Part shown: positions 6,747-15,961 of the stretch, piece by piece
Numbering within the stretch: position 1 is the first letter of the stretch
Layout of the letters: every line of letters begins with the position of its first letter
NCBI GenBank assembly: GCA_022778785.1
Contig: JALFSO010000002.1
Coordinates: forward strand, 1-34,406
Source of the DNA: Dysosmobacter sp.
Lineage (GTDB): Bacteria; Bacillota; Clostridia; Oscillospirales; Oscillospiraceae
Length of the DNA: 34,406 nucleotides
Direction of reading: 5' to 3'
Notes under the pieces: model-generated
What the model saw: only the letters and a program-made list of their open reading frames with translations
Told to the model about the DNA's origin: nothing
Database searches by the model: none
Position numbers and translations under genes: made by a program

Positions 6747-8234
6747 ATGAAATACTACAGCACCCGAGACGTATCCCTGCGCTATGACGCGGCGGACGCC
6801 ATCAAGATGGGACTCAGCCGTGACGGCGGCCTGCTGACCCCCTGTGAGATCCCCCAGATCGACCGGGCCTTCCTGGAGAGCCTGGTCCCCGCGTCCTATC
6901 AGGAGCGGGCCGCGAAGGTCATGTCCCTGTACCTGACGGACTACACCGAGGCGGAGCTGAAGTCCTTTGCGGACAACGCCTACGGTCCCGACAAGTTCGA
7001 CACCGCCGCCGTGGCCCCCGTCCGGAAGGTGGACGACCGCACCTACTGCCTGGAGCTGTGGCACGGCCCTACCTCCGCCTTCAAGGACATGGCCCTGCAG
7101 ATGCTGCCCCAGCTGCTGTCCGCCGCCCTGCGGAAGACCGGCGAGGACAAGACCGTCTGCATTCTGGTGGCCACCTCCGGCGACACCGGCAAGGCCGCCA
7201 TGGAGGGCTTCGCCGACGTGCCCCAGACGAAGATCATGGTCTTTTATCCCAAGGACGGCGTCTCCGCCATCCAGGAGCTGCAGATGGTGACCCAGGACGG
7301 CGCCAACGTGGGCGTCTGCGCCGTGGTGGGCAACTTTGACGATGCCCAGACCGGCGTGAAGCGCATCTTCTCCGACGAGGGCATCCGGGCGAAGCTGGCG
7401 GACCGGGGCTTTTTCCTGTCCTCCGCCAACTCCATCAACTGGGGGCGCATCCTGCCCCAGGTGGTGTACTACATCTCCGCCTACTGCGACCTCCTGCGGG
7501 ACGGAAAGATCGCCATGGGCGATAAGGTGAATTTCTGCGTGCCTACCGGCAACTTCGGCGACATTCTGGCGGCCTATTATGCGGAGCGCATGGGCCTGCC
7601 CGTGGGCAAGCTGATCTGCGCCTCCAACCGCAACGACGTGCTGACGGACTTCCTGCGCACCGGCGTCTACGACCGGAACCGTCCCTTCCACACCACCATG
7701 AGCCCCTCCATGGACATCCTGATCTCCTCCAATCTGGAGCGTCTGCTGTTTGACCTGTCCGGGGAGAACGACGCCGAGATCCGCAGCTACATGGCCGCGC
7801 TGTCCAAGGACGGCAGGTACGAGGTGTCCGAGGAGATCAAGGGCAAGCTGAAGGAACTGTACTGGGGCGGCTTCTGCGACGAGGAGGGCACCGCCGCCTC
7901 CATTGCCAAATATTATAAGGAGTACGGCTATCTCATCGACACCCACACTGCCGTGGCGGCCAACGTCATGGAGCAGTACCGCATCGCCACCGGTGACGAT
8001 ACTGTGACGGTGTTCGTCTCCACCGCCTCTCCCTACAAGTTCGGCGACAGCGTTCTTACCGCCATCGGGGAGACCCCGGCGGAGAACAGCCTGGACCGCA
8101 TCGGCCAGATGCAGGAGCTCACCGGCGTCCCGGCCCCGAAGCGTCTGGCGGCCCTGAAGGGCAAGGCCCGGCGGTTCGACCTGACCTGCGAGAAGGCGGG
8201 CATGGACGACGTGGTGCTGGATTTCCTGAAATAA
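6747..8234 (+). CDS. thrC: Threonine synthase
   Basis: A 495-residue PLP-dependent enzyme that makes threonine from O-phosphohomoserine. The N-terminus (YYSTRDVSLRYDAADAIKMGLSRDGGLL) and the cofactor site GPTSAFKDMALQ, with K113 as the expected Schiff-base lysine, identify the longer (type 2) class. The phosphate-binding ATSGDTGKAA loop and the VPTGNFGDILAAYYA motif follow. GAGAGGAA precedes the ATG. No other threonine or homoserine genes are near. Upstream sequence contains an AT-rich TTATATAAG at 6708-6716, but no convincing -35 box. A pathway-level control element was looked for and not seen. Confidence 0.96.
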   Translation: MKYYSTRDVSLRYDAADAIKMGLSRDGGLLTPCEIPQIDRAFLESLVPASYQERAAKVMSLYLTDYTEAELKSFADNAYGPDKFDTAAVAPVRKVDDRTYCLELWHGPTSAFKDMALQMLPQLLSAALRKTGEDKTVCILVATSGDTGKAAMEGFADVPQTKIMVFYPKDGVSAIQELQMVTQDGANVGVCAVVGNFDDAQTGVKRIFSDEGIRAKLADRGFFLSSANSINWGRILPQVVYYISAYCDLLRDGKIAMGDKVNFCVPTGNFGDILAAYYAERMGLPVGKLICASNRNDVLTDFLRTGVYDRNRPFHTTMSPSMDILISSNLERLLFDLSGENDAEIRSYMAALSKDGRYEVSEEIKGKLKELYWGGFCDEEGTAASIAKYYKEYGYLIDTHTAVAANVMEQYRIATGDDTVTVFVSTASPYKFGDSVLTAIGETPAENSLDRIGQMQELTGVPAPKRLAALKGKARRFDLTCEKAGMDDVVLDFLK

Positions 8235-8285
8235 TCACGATCAGGGACGGGAGATTGCAGGTCCCCCCCTGCGGGGCAAAACTCC

Positions 8286-8866
8286 CATTCTCTTTTTCCA
8301 GAGGAAAAAGAGAATGCACCTTTTGATGGTGTAAGAGAAAAAGGCTTGGGCGGCGGCATTCCGGGCTTAGCCCGGAACGCTCGCAGCGCTTGTTACGGGG
8401 GCTTTGGCCTGGTAGTAGCCGGGGGCCTGGACTCCTGCGTCAGCCCTTGATATCAACGGAACTCCGGGTCCCGCCCGGATGCTCCGCCGTTCTCTTTTTG
8501 CTGCCGCACCCCGGCGGTCGCGGAAGCCTCCGGAAACGTCAGTTGGCAGTCTTCCGTGGCCACCGGACTGCGTCAGCAAAAGAGAAGCAGGGAGCATCCG
8601 GGAGCGCCCCAGCGCCAAGCTACCCCCAACTGCCAATGTGCGGCAGCAAAAAAGGAGCAGAAGAGCATTCGGAACTTCCCCTGATTTCTGAAATTGCCAT
8701 ATGCGGTTGAGTGATCCAAGCCACCAAACCGCCACCAGACCAAAACCCCCGTAAAACAGGCGGAAAAAGGCATTTCAGGCGGAGCCTGAAATGCCGCCGC
8801 CAGCGTCTTTTCTCTTGACACCATCAAAAAGCGCTTTCTCTTTTCGGCGCAACCGAAAAGAGAAAG
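8286..8866. repeat. Diverged inverted duplication (imperfect ~580-base palindrome)
   Basis: Two arms mirror each other around about 8575. End hairpins at 8286-8316 and 8834-8866 correspond. 8306-8359 matches the reverse complement of 8791-8844 at about 83%. Hairpins 8359-8377 and 8772-8792 correspond. 8393-8440 matches the reverse complement of 8708-8754, and 8494-8509 that of 8638-8654. In the second hairpin pair, two base pairs differ between arms on both sides at once (C-G to T-A and G-C to A-T), so pairing is kept. It looks like a structured repeat present twice, head to head. Confidence 0.7.
8473..8672. repeat. Three copies of a ~40-base unit near the palindrome centre
   Basis: The unit reads GGATGCTCC, then a TTCTCTTTT-like run, then GCTG(C/A)CGCA. 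One copy is on the + strand at about 8473-8510. Two are on the - strand at about 8568-8603 and 8638-8672, in direct orientation to each other. The copies differ at several positions but keep spacing. Confidence 0.55.
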
Positions 8867-9020
8867 GGGGTTTTGAAGCCGCCGGTCTCCACCGGCACCC
8901 CCGTCCTGACGGGAAAAGGTTTTGAAGCCACTGGGCTTCCCCGGCACCCCCACGCCCCGGGACGGGGCGCATATCCAAAAATCCCCGCGTAAGCGGACAA
9001 ACAAGAAAGGGAGTGGTCAA

Positions 9021-9707
9021 ATGGCCCTCTATGCCATCGGGGACCTGCACCTCTCCCTGACGGCGGACAAGTCCATGGAGGTCTTCGGGCCGGCGTGGGA
9101 ACACTATGTGGACCGCATCCGGGAGTCCCTGTCAGTCCTGACAGAGGAGGACACCCTCATTCTGGCGGGGGACACCTCCTGGGGGATGTCCATGGAGGAG
9201 GCGGAGGCGGATTTCCGCTTCCTGGATCAGTTTCCCGGCCGGAAGCTGCTGGTGAAGGGCAACCACGATTATTGGTGGAACACGGTGTCCAAAATGAAGC
9301 GTTTCTTCGAGGAAAAGGGCATCCGGACCCTGGACTTCCTCCACAACAACTGCTTCTTCTACGGAGATCTGGCCCTCTGCGGCACCCGGGGCTGGTTTTT
9401 GGAGGAGGAGCAGAAACCCCACAACGCCAAGGTCCTGAACCGGGAGGTCCTGCGGCTGGAGGCGTCCCTGCAGGCGGCGGGGGAGCGGCCAAAGCTGTGC
9501 TTCCTCCACTATCCGCCGCTGTACCAGGGCTACCAGTGTCCGGAGATCCTGGCGGTGCTGGAAAAATACCGGGTGGAGACCTGCTGCTACGGCCATCTTC
9601 ACGGTCCCGCCATCCGCCGAAGGTTCGAGGGAGAGCGGCACAATACCGTGTTTTCCCTGATTTCCGCCGACTATCTGGAATTTACCCCAAAAAAAATTTG
9701 CGAATAA
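9021..9707 (+). CDS. Calcineurin-like metallophosphoesterase
   Basis: A 228-residue enzyme with the ordered metal-binding motifs of the calcineurin-like fold: GDLHLS (D8, H10), GDTSWGM, GNHDYWW, LHYPP and GHLHGP. The combination of a GDLHLS start, a TSWGMSMEEAEADF stretch and NHDYWW resembles the COG1768 group of predicted phosphohydrolases, whose substrate is unknown. There is no signal peptide or membrane segment, so it should act in the cytoplasm. The start at 9021 has GAAAGGGAG upstream and removes an unlikely proline- and arginine-rich extension. It is separated from thrC by the palindromic region and from tig by a 90-base gap, so it is probably transcribed alone. Confidence 0.85.
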   Translation: MALYAIGDLHLSLTADKSMEVFGPAWEHYVDRIRESLSVLTEEDTLILAGDTSWGMSMEEAEADFRFLDQFPGRKLLVKGNHDYWWNTVSKMKRFFEEKGIRTLDFLHNNCFFYGDLALCGTRGWFLEEEQKPHNAKVLNREVLRLEASLQAAGERPKLCFLHYPPLYQGYQCPEILAVLEKYRVETCCYGHLHGPAIRRRFEGERHNTVFSLISADYLEFTPKKICE

Positions 9708-9797
9708 ACGAAATAAGTATAGATTTTTTTATTATTTTCTGTTAGAATCAGGTGTTGCACCGGTTCTGAGCCGATGATGAACGGAGGAATAAACAAA

Positions 9798-11189
9798 ATG
9801 AGTGTGAAAAGCTGCGAAAAACTGGAGAAGAATCAGGTCGCTCTGACCATTGAAGTGGGCGCAGAGGAGTTTGAGGCCGCCGTCGAGAAGGCGTACCGCC
9901 AGAAGCGGAAGGATATCCGGGTCCCCGGTTTCCGTCCCGGCAAGGCTCCCCGCCAGTTGATCGAGAAGATGTACGGCGCCGAGGTGTTCTATGCCGACGC
10001 CATCGACCTGGTTTGGTTCGACGCATATAAAAACGCAGTGACCGAGGAGAAGCTGCAGGTGGTGGGCGATCCCAGCGTGGAGCTGGACGGCCAGGTCACC
10101 AAGGACGGCTTTACCTTCAAGGCCACCGTTCCCGTGTATCCCGAGGTCACCCTGGGCCAGTACAAGGGCCTGTCCGCCCCCAAGGCGGAAGTGAAGGTCA
10201 CCGCCGCCGATGTCAACAAGCGTCTGGAGGAACTGGCTGAGCGCAATACCCGTCTGGTGTCCGTGGAGCGTCCCATCGAGACCGGCGATGTGGCCGTCAT
10301 CGATTACAAGGGCGTTGACAACGGCGTTCCCTTCGACGGCGGTTCCGCCGAGAACTACAGCCTGGAGATCGGCTCCGGCTCCTTTGTCCCCGGCTTCGAG
10401 GATCAGCTCATCGGCATGAAGGCCGGCGATGAAAACGACATCAACATCACCTTCCCCGAGGACTATCACGCCGAGCTGGCCGGCAAGGCCGTGGTGTTCC
10501 ACGTGAAGATCAACGAGGTCAAGGCCAAGGACGTCCCCGCCATGGACGACGAGTTTGCCAAGGACGTGTCCGAGTTCGACACCCTGAAGGAACTGAAGGC
10601 CGACCTGAAGAAGAAGATCACTGAGGAGCGGGAGGCCTCCGCCAAGCAGGCCTTTGAGGACGAGCTGATGCGTCAGGTGGCGGAGAACATCACCTGCGAC
10701 GTGCCCCAGGCTATGGTGGACACCCAGGCTCACCGCTTCGTGGACAACTTCAAGATGCAGATTCAGTCTCAGGGCATCCCCTATGACCAGTATCTGAAGA
10801 TCACTGGCATGGAGGAGAGCAAGCTGTTCGAGGACGCCAAGGAGCCCGCCCTGCGGCAGGTGCGCCTGGACGTGGCCCTGACGGAGATCATCAAGGTGGA
10901 GAACATTGAGGCCACCGACGAGGATGTGGAGAAGGAGTACGCCTCCATGGCCGAGAAGTACGGCATGGACGTGGAGACCGTGAAGAAGTACCTGACCCGC
11001 GAGGTGGTGGAGGACCAGGTGAAGACCCAGAAGGCCATCGCCGTGGTCACCGAGAGTGCCATCGCCACCAAGCCCGAGGAGCCTGAGGAGGGCGAGGAGA
11101 AGCCCAAGAAGAAGGCCGCCAAGAAGACCGAGAAGAAGGCCGAGGAGCCGGAAGAAAAAAAGGCTGAGGAGACGGAAGAATCCAAATAA
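9798..11189 (+). CDS. tig: Trigger factor
   Basis: A 463-residue ribosome-bound chaperone and peptidyl-prolyl isomerase. The N-terminal ribosome-binding domain carries GFRPGKAPRQLIEKMYG. The FKBP domain (about 150-240) includes VAVIDYKGVDNGVPFDGG and GSGSFVPGFEDQLIGMKAG. The C-terminal chaperone arms follow. The last ~45 residues are a lysine/glutamate/alanine-rich tail not needed for the fold, which makes the protein longer than the ~430 of most relatives. GGAGG at 9783-9787 sets the start; an upstream in-frame ATG at 9774 has no such site. An AT-rich stretch at 9685-9750 with TAGAAT (9743-9748) may hold the promoter. It heads the folding and proteolysis block tig-clpP-clpX-lon. Confidence 0.96.
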   Translation: MSVKSCEKLEKNQVALTIEVGAEEFEAAVEKAYRQKRKDIRVPGFRPGKAPRQLIEKMYGAEVFYADAIDLVWFDAYKNAVTEEKLQVVGDPSVELDGQVTKDGFTFKATVPVYPEVTLGQYKGLSAPKAEVKVTAADVNKRLEELAERNTRLVSVERPIETGDVAVIDYKGVDNGVPFDGGSAENYSLEIGSGSFVPGFEDQLIGMKAGDENDINITFPEDYHAELAGKAVVFHVKINEVKAKDVPAMDDEFAKDVSEFDTLKELKADLKKKITEEREASAKQAFEDELMRQVAENITCDVPQAMVDTQAHRFVDNFKMQIQSQGIPYDQYLKITGMEESKLFEDAKEPALRQVRLDVALTEIIKVENIEATDEDVEKEYASMAEKYGMDVETVKKYLTREVVEDQVKTQKAIAVVTESAIATKPEEPEEGEEKPKKKAAKKTEKKAEEPEEKKAEETEESK

Positions 11190-11223
11190 TTCCGGGCATA
11201 CTAATTCCGGGAGAGCCTGAACG

Positions 11224-11246
11224 GCATACAAGCGCGGTATGCTTTT
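11224..11246 (+). terminator. Possible weak terminator after tig
   Basis: A 6-bp stem GCATAC/GTATGC (11224-11229 with 11237-11242) is followed by TTTT. The short stem makes it doubtful. Confidence 0.35.
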
Positions 11247-11253
11247 ACATGAG

Positions 11254-11287
11254 TTCGACAAATTCTCGCAAGGCAATGTGGTATCAT
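11254..11287 (+). promoter_or_regulatory. Possible promoter of clpP with a Spo0A-box match
   Basis: A TTCGACA match (11254-11260) lies 21 bases before a possible -10 box TATCAT (11282-11287), with no normal -35 box. The layout resembles Spo0A-activated promoters but rests on one 7-base match. The remaining leader to 11444 is GC-rich and contains short hairpins. Confidence 0.3.
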
Positions 11288-11444
11288 GGACCGGTCCTGT
11301 GCCGGAGCGGTCTGTGATGCCCGGATGGCTCCAGCGCCGGAAGTCCTCCCTCCGGGGACCGCGGCGCTGTTGCCATATCCATCGTGTGTGGCCGGGACGG
11401 GAGAGGAACAACTGGAGAGCATTCATTCAAGGAGGTCACAACTA

Positions 11445-12026
11445 ATGAGTTTAGTCCCTTACGTGGTAGAGCAGACCAACCGGGGAGAGCGGTCCTACGA
11501 CATCTTCTCCCGCCTGCTGAACGACCGTATCATCTTCCTGGGTGAGGAGGTCAACGCCACTACCGCCAGCCTGGTGGTGGCCCAGCTGCTGTATCTGGAG
11601 GCCCAGGACCCGGACAAGGACATTCAGCTGTATATCAACAGCCCCGGCGGCTCTGTCACCGACGGCATGGCCATCTATGACACCATGCAGTATATTAAGT
11701 GCGACGTGTCCACCATCTGCGTGGGCATGGCGGCCAGCATGGGCGCGTTCCTGCTGTCCTCCGGCGCCAAGGGCAAGCGTCTGCTGCTGCCCAACGCGGA
11801 GGTCATGATCCACCAGCCCTCCGCCGGCACCCAGGGCAAGGTGACGGATATGGAGATCGACGTGGAACACTTCCTGCGGATCAAGAAGCGGTTGAATGAG
11901 ATCCTGGCGGAGAATACCGGAAAGACCTCTGAGGAGATCAAGGCGGCCTCTGAGCGGGATCACTGGATGACCGCCCAGGAGGCGCTGGACTTCGGCCTGG
12001 TGGATAAGATCATCCAGCACCGCTGA
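11445..12026 (+). CDS. clpP: ATP-dependent Clp protease, proteolytic subunit
   Basis: A 193-residue serine protease subunit that forms the double seven-membered ring degrading proteins fed by ClpX and other Clp ATPases. The catalytic triad is in [12 protein letters not shown] (S98), [10 protein letters not shown] (H123) and ASERDHWM (D172). The N-terminus [20 protein letters not shown] is typical of mature ClpP, so little or no propeptide is present. AAGGAGG at 11429-11435 fixes the start. clpX begins 57 bases later, so the two are likely co-transcribed. Confidence 0.97.
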   Translation: MSLVPYVVEQTNRGERSYDIFSRLLNDRIIFLGEEVNATTASLVVAQLLYLEAQDPDKDIQLYINSPGGSVTDGMAIYDTMQYIKCDVSTICVGMAASMGAFLLSSGAKGKRLLLPNAEVMIHQPSAGTQGKVTDMEIDVEHFLRIKKRLNEILAENTGKTSEEIKAASERDHWMTAQEALDFGLVDKIIQHR

Positions 12027-12083
12027 GACGGAACAAGGGGCGCGGCCCCAACGGCAAATACTTGTTGAATCTGAGGTAGTACC

Positions 12084-13397
12084 ATGAATGACGACGGTAA
12101 GAAGTCCCTTCGCTGTTCCTTCTGCGGAAAGCACGAACAGCAGGTCCACAGAATGATCCAGGGGCCGGGCGTGCGCATCTGCGATGAGTGCGTCCAGCTG
12201 TGCATGAGCATCCTGAACGACGGCTACGAGGACACCGGCAGCGATCTGGACGATATTCCCGACAAGCTGCCCACCCCCAGAGAGATCCGGGAGGTGCTGG
12301 ACCAGTATGTCATCGGGCAGGAGGAGGCGAAGATCGCCCTGTCCGTGGCAGTCTACAACCATTATAAGCGGATCTATTTCGGCGGCGGAGACGACGTGGA
12401 GCTGCAGAAGAGCAACATCCTGCTCATCGGCCCCACCGGCTCCGGCAAGACGCTGTTCGCCCAGACCCTGGCCCGCATTCTGCAGGTGCCCTTCGCCATC
12501 GCCGACGCCACCACCCTGACGGAGGCCGGCTACGTGGGCGACGACGTGGAGAACATCCTGCTGCGCCTGCTCCAGGCCGCCGACTTCGACGTGGAGAAGG
12601 CGGAGCGGGGCATCATCTACGTGGACGAGATCGACAAGATCGCCCGGAAGAGCGAGAACACCTCCATCACCCGGGACGTGTCCGGCGAGGGCGTGCAGCA
12701 GGCGCTGCTGAAGATCGTGGAGGGGACTGTCGCCAACGTGCCGCCCCAGGGCGGCCGGAAGCACCCCCATCAGGAGTTTATCCAGGTGAACACGAAGAAC
12801 ATTCTGTTCATCTGCGGCGGCGCCTTCGACGGTCTGGACAAGATCATCGAGCGCCGGGTGGAGGAGAAGAGCATCGGCTTCGACGCCCCCATCGCCAGCA
12901 AGAAGAACAAGGACGTGGGCCAGCTGTTCAAGCAGGTCCAGCCCCACGATCTGCTGAAGTTCGGCATCATCCCCGAGCTGGTGGGCCGTCTGCCTGTGGT
13001 GGCGTCCCTGAACAGCCTCAGCAGGGAGGACCTGGTCCGCATCCTGACAGAGCCGAAGAACGCCCTGGTGAAGCAGTATCAGAAGCTGCTGGAATACGAC
13101 GATGTGGATCTGGAGTTCCAGCCCGAGGCGCTGGAGGCCATCGCAGACAAGGCCATCGCCCGGAACATCGGCGCCCGGGGCCTCCGGGCCGTCATGGAGG
13201 GCCTGCTGACCCAGATCATGTATGACATCCCCTCCGACCCCACAGTGGAGAAGGCAGTCATCACCAAGGAGTGCGTGGAGGGCACGGGAGAACCCGAACT
13301 GACCCGCAATCCCAACAAGATCAACTACGCGGTAAAGCTGAACACCGGCAAGGGAGAGGCGTCCAAGCAGTCCTCCACCCCCGCTTCGGCGTCTTAA
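12084..13397 (+). CDS. clpX: ATP-dependent Clp protease, ATP-binding subunit ClpX
   Basis: A 437-residue AAA+ unfoldase that recognises tagged or misfolded proteins and threads them into ClpP. The N-terminal zinc-binding domain has C11, C14, C33 and C36 (CSFC...CDEC). The ATPase core carries Walker A GPTGSGKT (K122), Walker B IIYVDEID (about 178-184) and the arginine-rich [12 protein letters not shown] sensor 2 (here [15 protein letters not shown]). The ClpP-contacting IGF-type loop appears as EEKSIGF followed by a lysine-rich turn. Its ribosome site is weak (GAGG, 12073-12076). Length and domain order are normal. Confidence 0.97.
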   Translation: MNDDGKKSLRCSFCGKHEQQVHRMIQGPGVRICDECVQLCMSILNDGYEDTGSDLDDIPDKLPTPREIREVLDQYVIGQEEAKIALSVAVYNHYKRIYFGGGDDVELQKSNILLIGPTGSGKTLFAQTLARILQVPFAIADATTLTEAGYVGDDVENILLRLLQAADFDVEKAERGIIYVDEIDKIARKSENTSITRDVSGEGVQQALLKIVEGTVANVPPQGGRKHPHQEFIQVNTKNILFICGGAFDGLDKIIERRVEEKSIGFDAPIASKKNKDVGQLFKQVQPHDLLKFGIIPELVGRLPVVASLNSLSREDLVRILTEPKNALVKQYQKLLEYDDVDLEFQPEALEAIADKAIARNIGARGLRAVMEGLLTQIMYDIPSDPTVEKAVITKECVEGTGEPELTRNPNKINYAVKLNTGKGEASKQSSTPASAS

Positions 13398-13415
13398 ATT
13401 TCCCCAGTGCATGAC

Positions 13416-13446
13416 AGGAGGGACGCCCTGCGGCGTCCCTCCTTTG
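13416..13446 (+). terminator. Terminator after clpX
   Basis: A perfect 12-bp stem (13416-13427 with 13432-13443) with a CTGC loop is followed by only three T residues. It may be a partial terminator between clpX and lon. Confidence 0.55.
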
Positions 13447-13456
13447 CCATACGGCG

Positions 13457-13492
13457 GGTGTCCGGAGCGCAAGCGCATCCCTGCCGGACACC
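13457..13492 (+). promoter_or_regulatory. Hairpin directly upstream of the lon ribosome site
   Basis: A 9-bp inverted repeat GGTGTCCGG/CCGGACACC (13457-13465 with 13484-13492) ends just before the GGAAAGGAG ribosome site of lon. It could be an operator, an RNA stability element or a leader hairpin. Confidence 0.4.
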
Positions 13493-13507
13493 GCGGAAAG
13501 GAGCACC

Positions 13508-15940
13508 ATGGAACCGATAACCCTGAATATTCCCGTTCTGGCCCTCCGGGGCCTGACGGTTTTCCCACATATGAACCTGAGCTTCGAGGTGGAGCGCCTC
13601 ATCTCCATCCGGGCACTGGAGCACGCCATGGAGACGGACCAGAAGGTCTTTCTGGTGACCCAGCGGGAGATCGGCGTGTCCGCGCCCCAGGAGCAGGATC
13701 TCTACGAGATCGGCACGGTCTCCCGCATCACCCAGATCCTGCGGACCTCCCCCACCTCCGTCCGGGTCATGGCGGAGGGCGAGACCCGGGCGCGGCTGAA
13801 GCGCCTGTGGCAGACCACGCCCTATCTCCAGGCCAACGTGGAGGCCATCCCGGAGGAGGAAGAATCCCCGTCCTTCACCCGTAGCCCCCGGACGGAGGCG
13901 CTGCTGCGCCAGACCATCAACCTGTTCGGCGAGTACGCCCAGCAGGCGGGGGGCGTGCCGGAGGAGGTCCAGACCACGGTCCTGGACAGCCGGGACCTGG
14001 GCTATCTGGCGGATTACATCGCCCAGAACATCAATCTCCGGGCGGAGGACAAACAGGAGATCCTGGAGGAGCTGAATCCCTACCTGCGCCTGAAGCGGCT
14101 GAACCGGATCCTGGCCCACGAAAACGACGTGTTGAGCTTTGAGCGGGAGATGGAGGGAAAGGTCCGTGCCCATCTGGAGCAGTCCCAGCGAGAGCAGATC
14201 CTCCGCACCCAGATCAAGGTCATGCAGAACGAGCTGGGAGACTCCGGCGACGATGACGACGAGCTGGAGGACTACCGCAGCCGCATCCTGGAGCTGAAGC
14301 TGTCGGAGGACACGGAAAATCACCTGCTGAAGGAGGTCACGAAGCTGTCCAAGCAGCCCTTCGGCAGCGCCGAGGGCGCGGTGATCCGGAACTATCTGGA
14401 CGTGTGCCTGGAGATGCCGTGGAACACGGAGACGAAGGAGCGCCTCAGCGTGGAGGCGGTGCGGAAGGCCCTGGACAAGGATCACTTCGGCCTGGAAAAG
14501 GTGAAGGAGCGCATCCTGGAGACGCTGGCGGTGCGGCAGATGAACCCGGAGGGCCGGGCGCCCATCATCTGTCTGGCGGGCCCTCCCGGCGTGGGCAAGA
14601 CCTCCATCGCCATCTCCATCGCCAAAGCCCTGAACCGGAAGCTGGCCCGGCTGTCCCTGGGCGGCGTCCGGGACGAGGCGGACATCCGGGGCCACCGGAA
14701 GACGTACATAGGCTCCATGCCCGGCCGCGTCATCGAGGCCATCAGCCGCTGCGGGTCTATGAATCCCCTGATGCTGCTGGACGAGATCGACAAGCTGGGC
14801 AATGACTACCGGGGCGATCCTGCCTCGGCGCTGCTGGAAGTGCTGGACAGCGAGCAGAACAGCTCTTTCCGGGACCACTTCCTGGAGATCCCGGTGGATC
14901 TGAGCCGCGTCATGTTCATCACTACCGCCAACACCACCTCCACTATTCCCCGGCCCCTGCTGGACCGGATGGAGGTCATTGAGCTGGGCAGCTACACCGA
15001 CGAGGAGAAGCTTCAGATCGCAAAGCAGCATCTGCTGCCCAAACAGCTGAAGGAGAACGGTCTGAAAAAGACCCAGCTCCGGCTGGGAGACGACACCATC
15101 CGGGCCATCATCCGGGACTACACCCGGGAGTCCGGCGTCCGCCAGCTGGAGCGCCAGCTGGCCAAGGTGTGCCGGAAGGCGGATATGCGCCTGCTGACCG
15201 GCGATGTAAAGCGAATCACCGTGACGGAAAAGGACCTGCACGACGCCCTGGGCGCCGCCCCCTATCCTCCCGCCCTCCACACGGAGACAGAGGAAGTGGG
15301 CGTGGTCAACGGTCTGGCGTGGACCGAGGCCGGCGGCGAGATCCTGGAGGTGGAGGTCAACGTCATGGACGGCACCGGAAAGCTGGAGTTCACCGGCAAT
15401 CTGGGCGACGTGATGAAGGAGTCCGTCCAGGCGGCCCTCAGCTGCCTGCGGAGCCGGGCGGTTCAGCTGGGCATCGACCCGGAGTTCTACAAGAAGAAGG
15501 ACATCCACGTCCACTTCCCGGAGGGCGCGGTGCCCAAAGACGGTCCCTCCGCCGGCATCGCCATTGCCACGGCCCTGACCTCCGCCCTGACGGACCGGAA
15601 GATCAACGCCCACCTGGCCATGACGGGCGAAATCACCCTGCGGGGCAGGGTGCTGCCCATCGGCGGTCTGAAAGAGAAGACCATGGCCGCCCTGCGCAAC
15701 GGCGTCCGGACGGTCATCATTCCCAGGGACAACGTCCGGGACCTGGACGAGATCGATCAGACGGTGCGCTCCGCCCTGCGGTTCGTGCCGGTGAAGACGG
15801 TGGACGAGGTGCTCTCCGAGGCCCTGGTGCCCCAGACGGCGAAGCTGCCCGTCCTGCGGAAGGAGACGCCGGAGGCCGCCGCGGCCTTCGCCCCCATCCC
15901 GGCGGCCCAGAGCGGCGGCGACGCCGTCCTGCGGCAGTAA
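13508..15940 (+). CDS. lon: ATP-dependent protease Lon
   Basis: An 810-residue Lon protease (LonA type), a single-chain ATP-dependent serine protease that removes damaged and regulatory proteins. It has the N-terminal substrate-binding LON domain (about 1-200, starting [17 protein letters not shown]). The AAA+ module contains GPPGVGKT (K364) and the Walker [10 protein letters not shown]. The C-terminal protease domain has the catalytic serine in PKDGPSAG (S681) and lysine in PIGGLKEK (K722). GGAAAGGAG precedes the ATG. The last ~35 residues are alanine-rich and variable. ysxC starts 21 bases after the stop, as in many Firmicutes. Confidence 0.97.
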   Translation: MEPITLNIPVLALRGLTVFPHMNLSFEVERLISIRALEHAMETDQKVFLVTQREIGVSAPQEQDLYEIGTVSRITQILRTSPTSVRVMAEGETRARLKRLWQTTPYLQANVEAIPEEEESPSFTRSPRTEALLRQTINLFGEYAQQAGGVPEEVQTTVLDSRDLGYLADYIAQNINLRAEDKQEILEELNPYLRLKRLNRILAHENDVLSFEREMEGKVRAHLEQSQREQILRTQIKVMQNELGDSGDDDDELEDYRSRILELKLSEDTENHLLKEVTKLSKQPFGSAEGAVIRNYLDVCLEMPWNTETKERLSVEAVRKALDKDHFGLEKVKERILETLAVRQMNPEGRAPIICLAGPPGVGKTSIAISIAKALNRKLARLSLGGVRDEADIRGHRKTYIGSMPGRVIEAISRCGSMNPLMLLDEIDKLGNDYRGDPASALLEVLDSEQNSSFRDHFLEIPVDLSRVMFITTANTTSTIPRPLLDRMEVIELGSYTDEEKLQIAKQHLLPKQLKENGLKKTQLRLGDDTIRAIIRDYTRESGVRQLERQLAKVCRKADMRLLTGDVKRITVTEKDLHDALGAAPYPPALHTETEEVGVVNGLAWTEAGGEILEVEVNVMDGTGKLEFTGNLGDVMKESVQAALSCLRSRAVQLGIDPEFYKKKDIHVHFPEGAVPKDGPSAGIAIATALTSALTDRKINAHLAMTGEITLRGRVLPIGGLKEKTMAALRNGVRTVIIPRDNVRDLDEIDQTVRSALRFVPVKTVDEVLSEALVPQTAKLPVLRKETPEAAAAFAPIPAAQSGGDAVLRQ

Positions 15941-15961
15941 TCAGACAGAAAGAGGGAGTCC

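Larger units (their letters stand above)
8235..9020. other. 786-base gene-free region holding a large palindrome
   Basis: After thrC a nested hairpin (about 8250-8286) is followed by the inverted duplication at 8286-8866. After that comes a GC-rich stretch with smaller hairpins, for example GCCGGT/ACCGGC near 8881-8896. Open frames here are short, lack ribosome sites and read as arginine- and proline-rich shadows, so I call no gene. GAAAGGGAG just before 9021 is the ribosome site of the next gene. Confidence 0.65.

Noticed and set aside
8367..8735. A 122-codon - strand frame and several + strand frames within the palindromic region after thrC
   Set aside because: They run across hairpins, lack ribosome sites, and resemble no protein family; the mirror repeats explain the sequence better.
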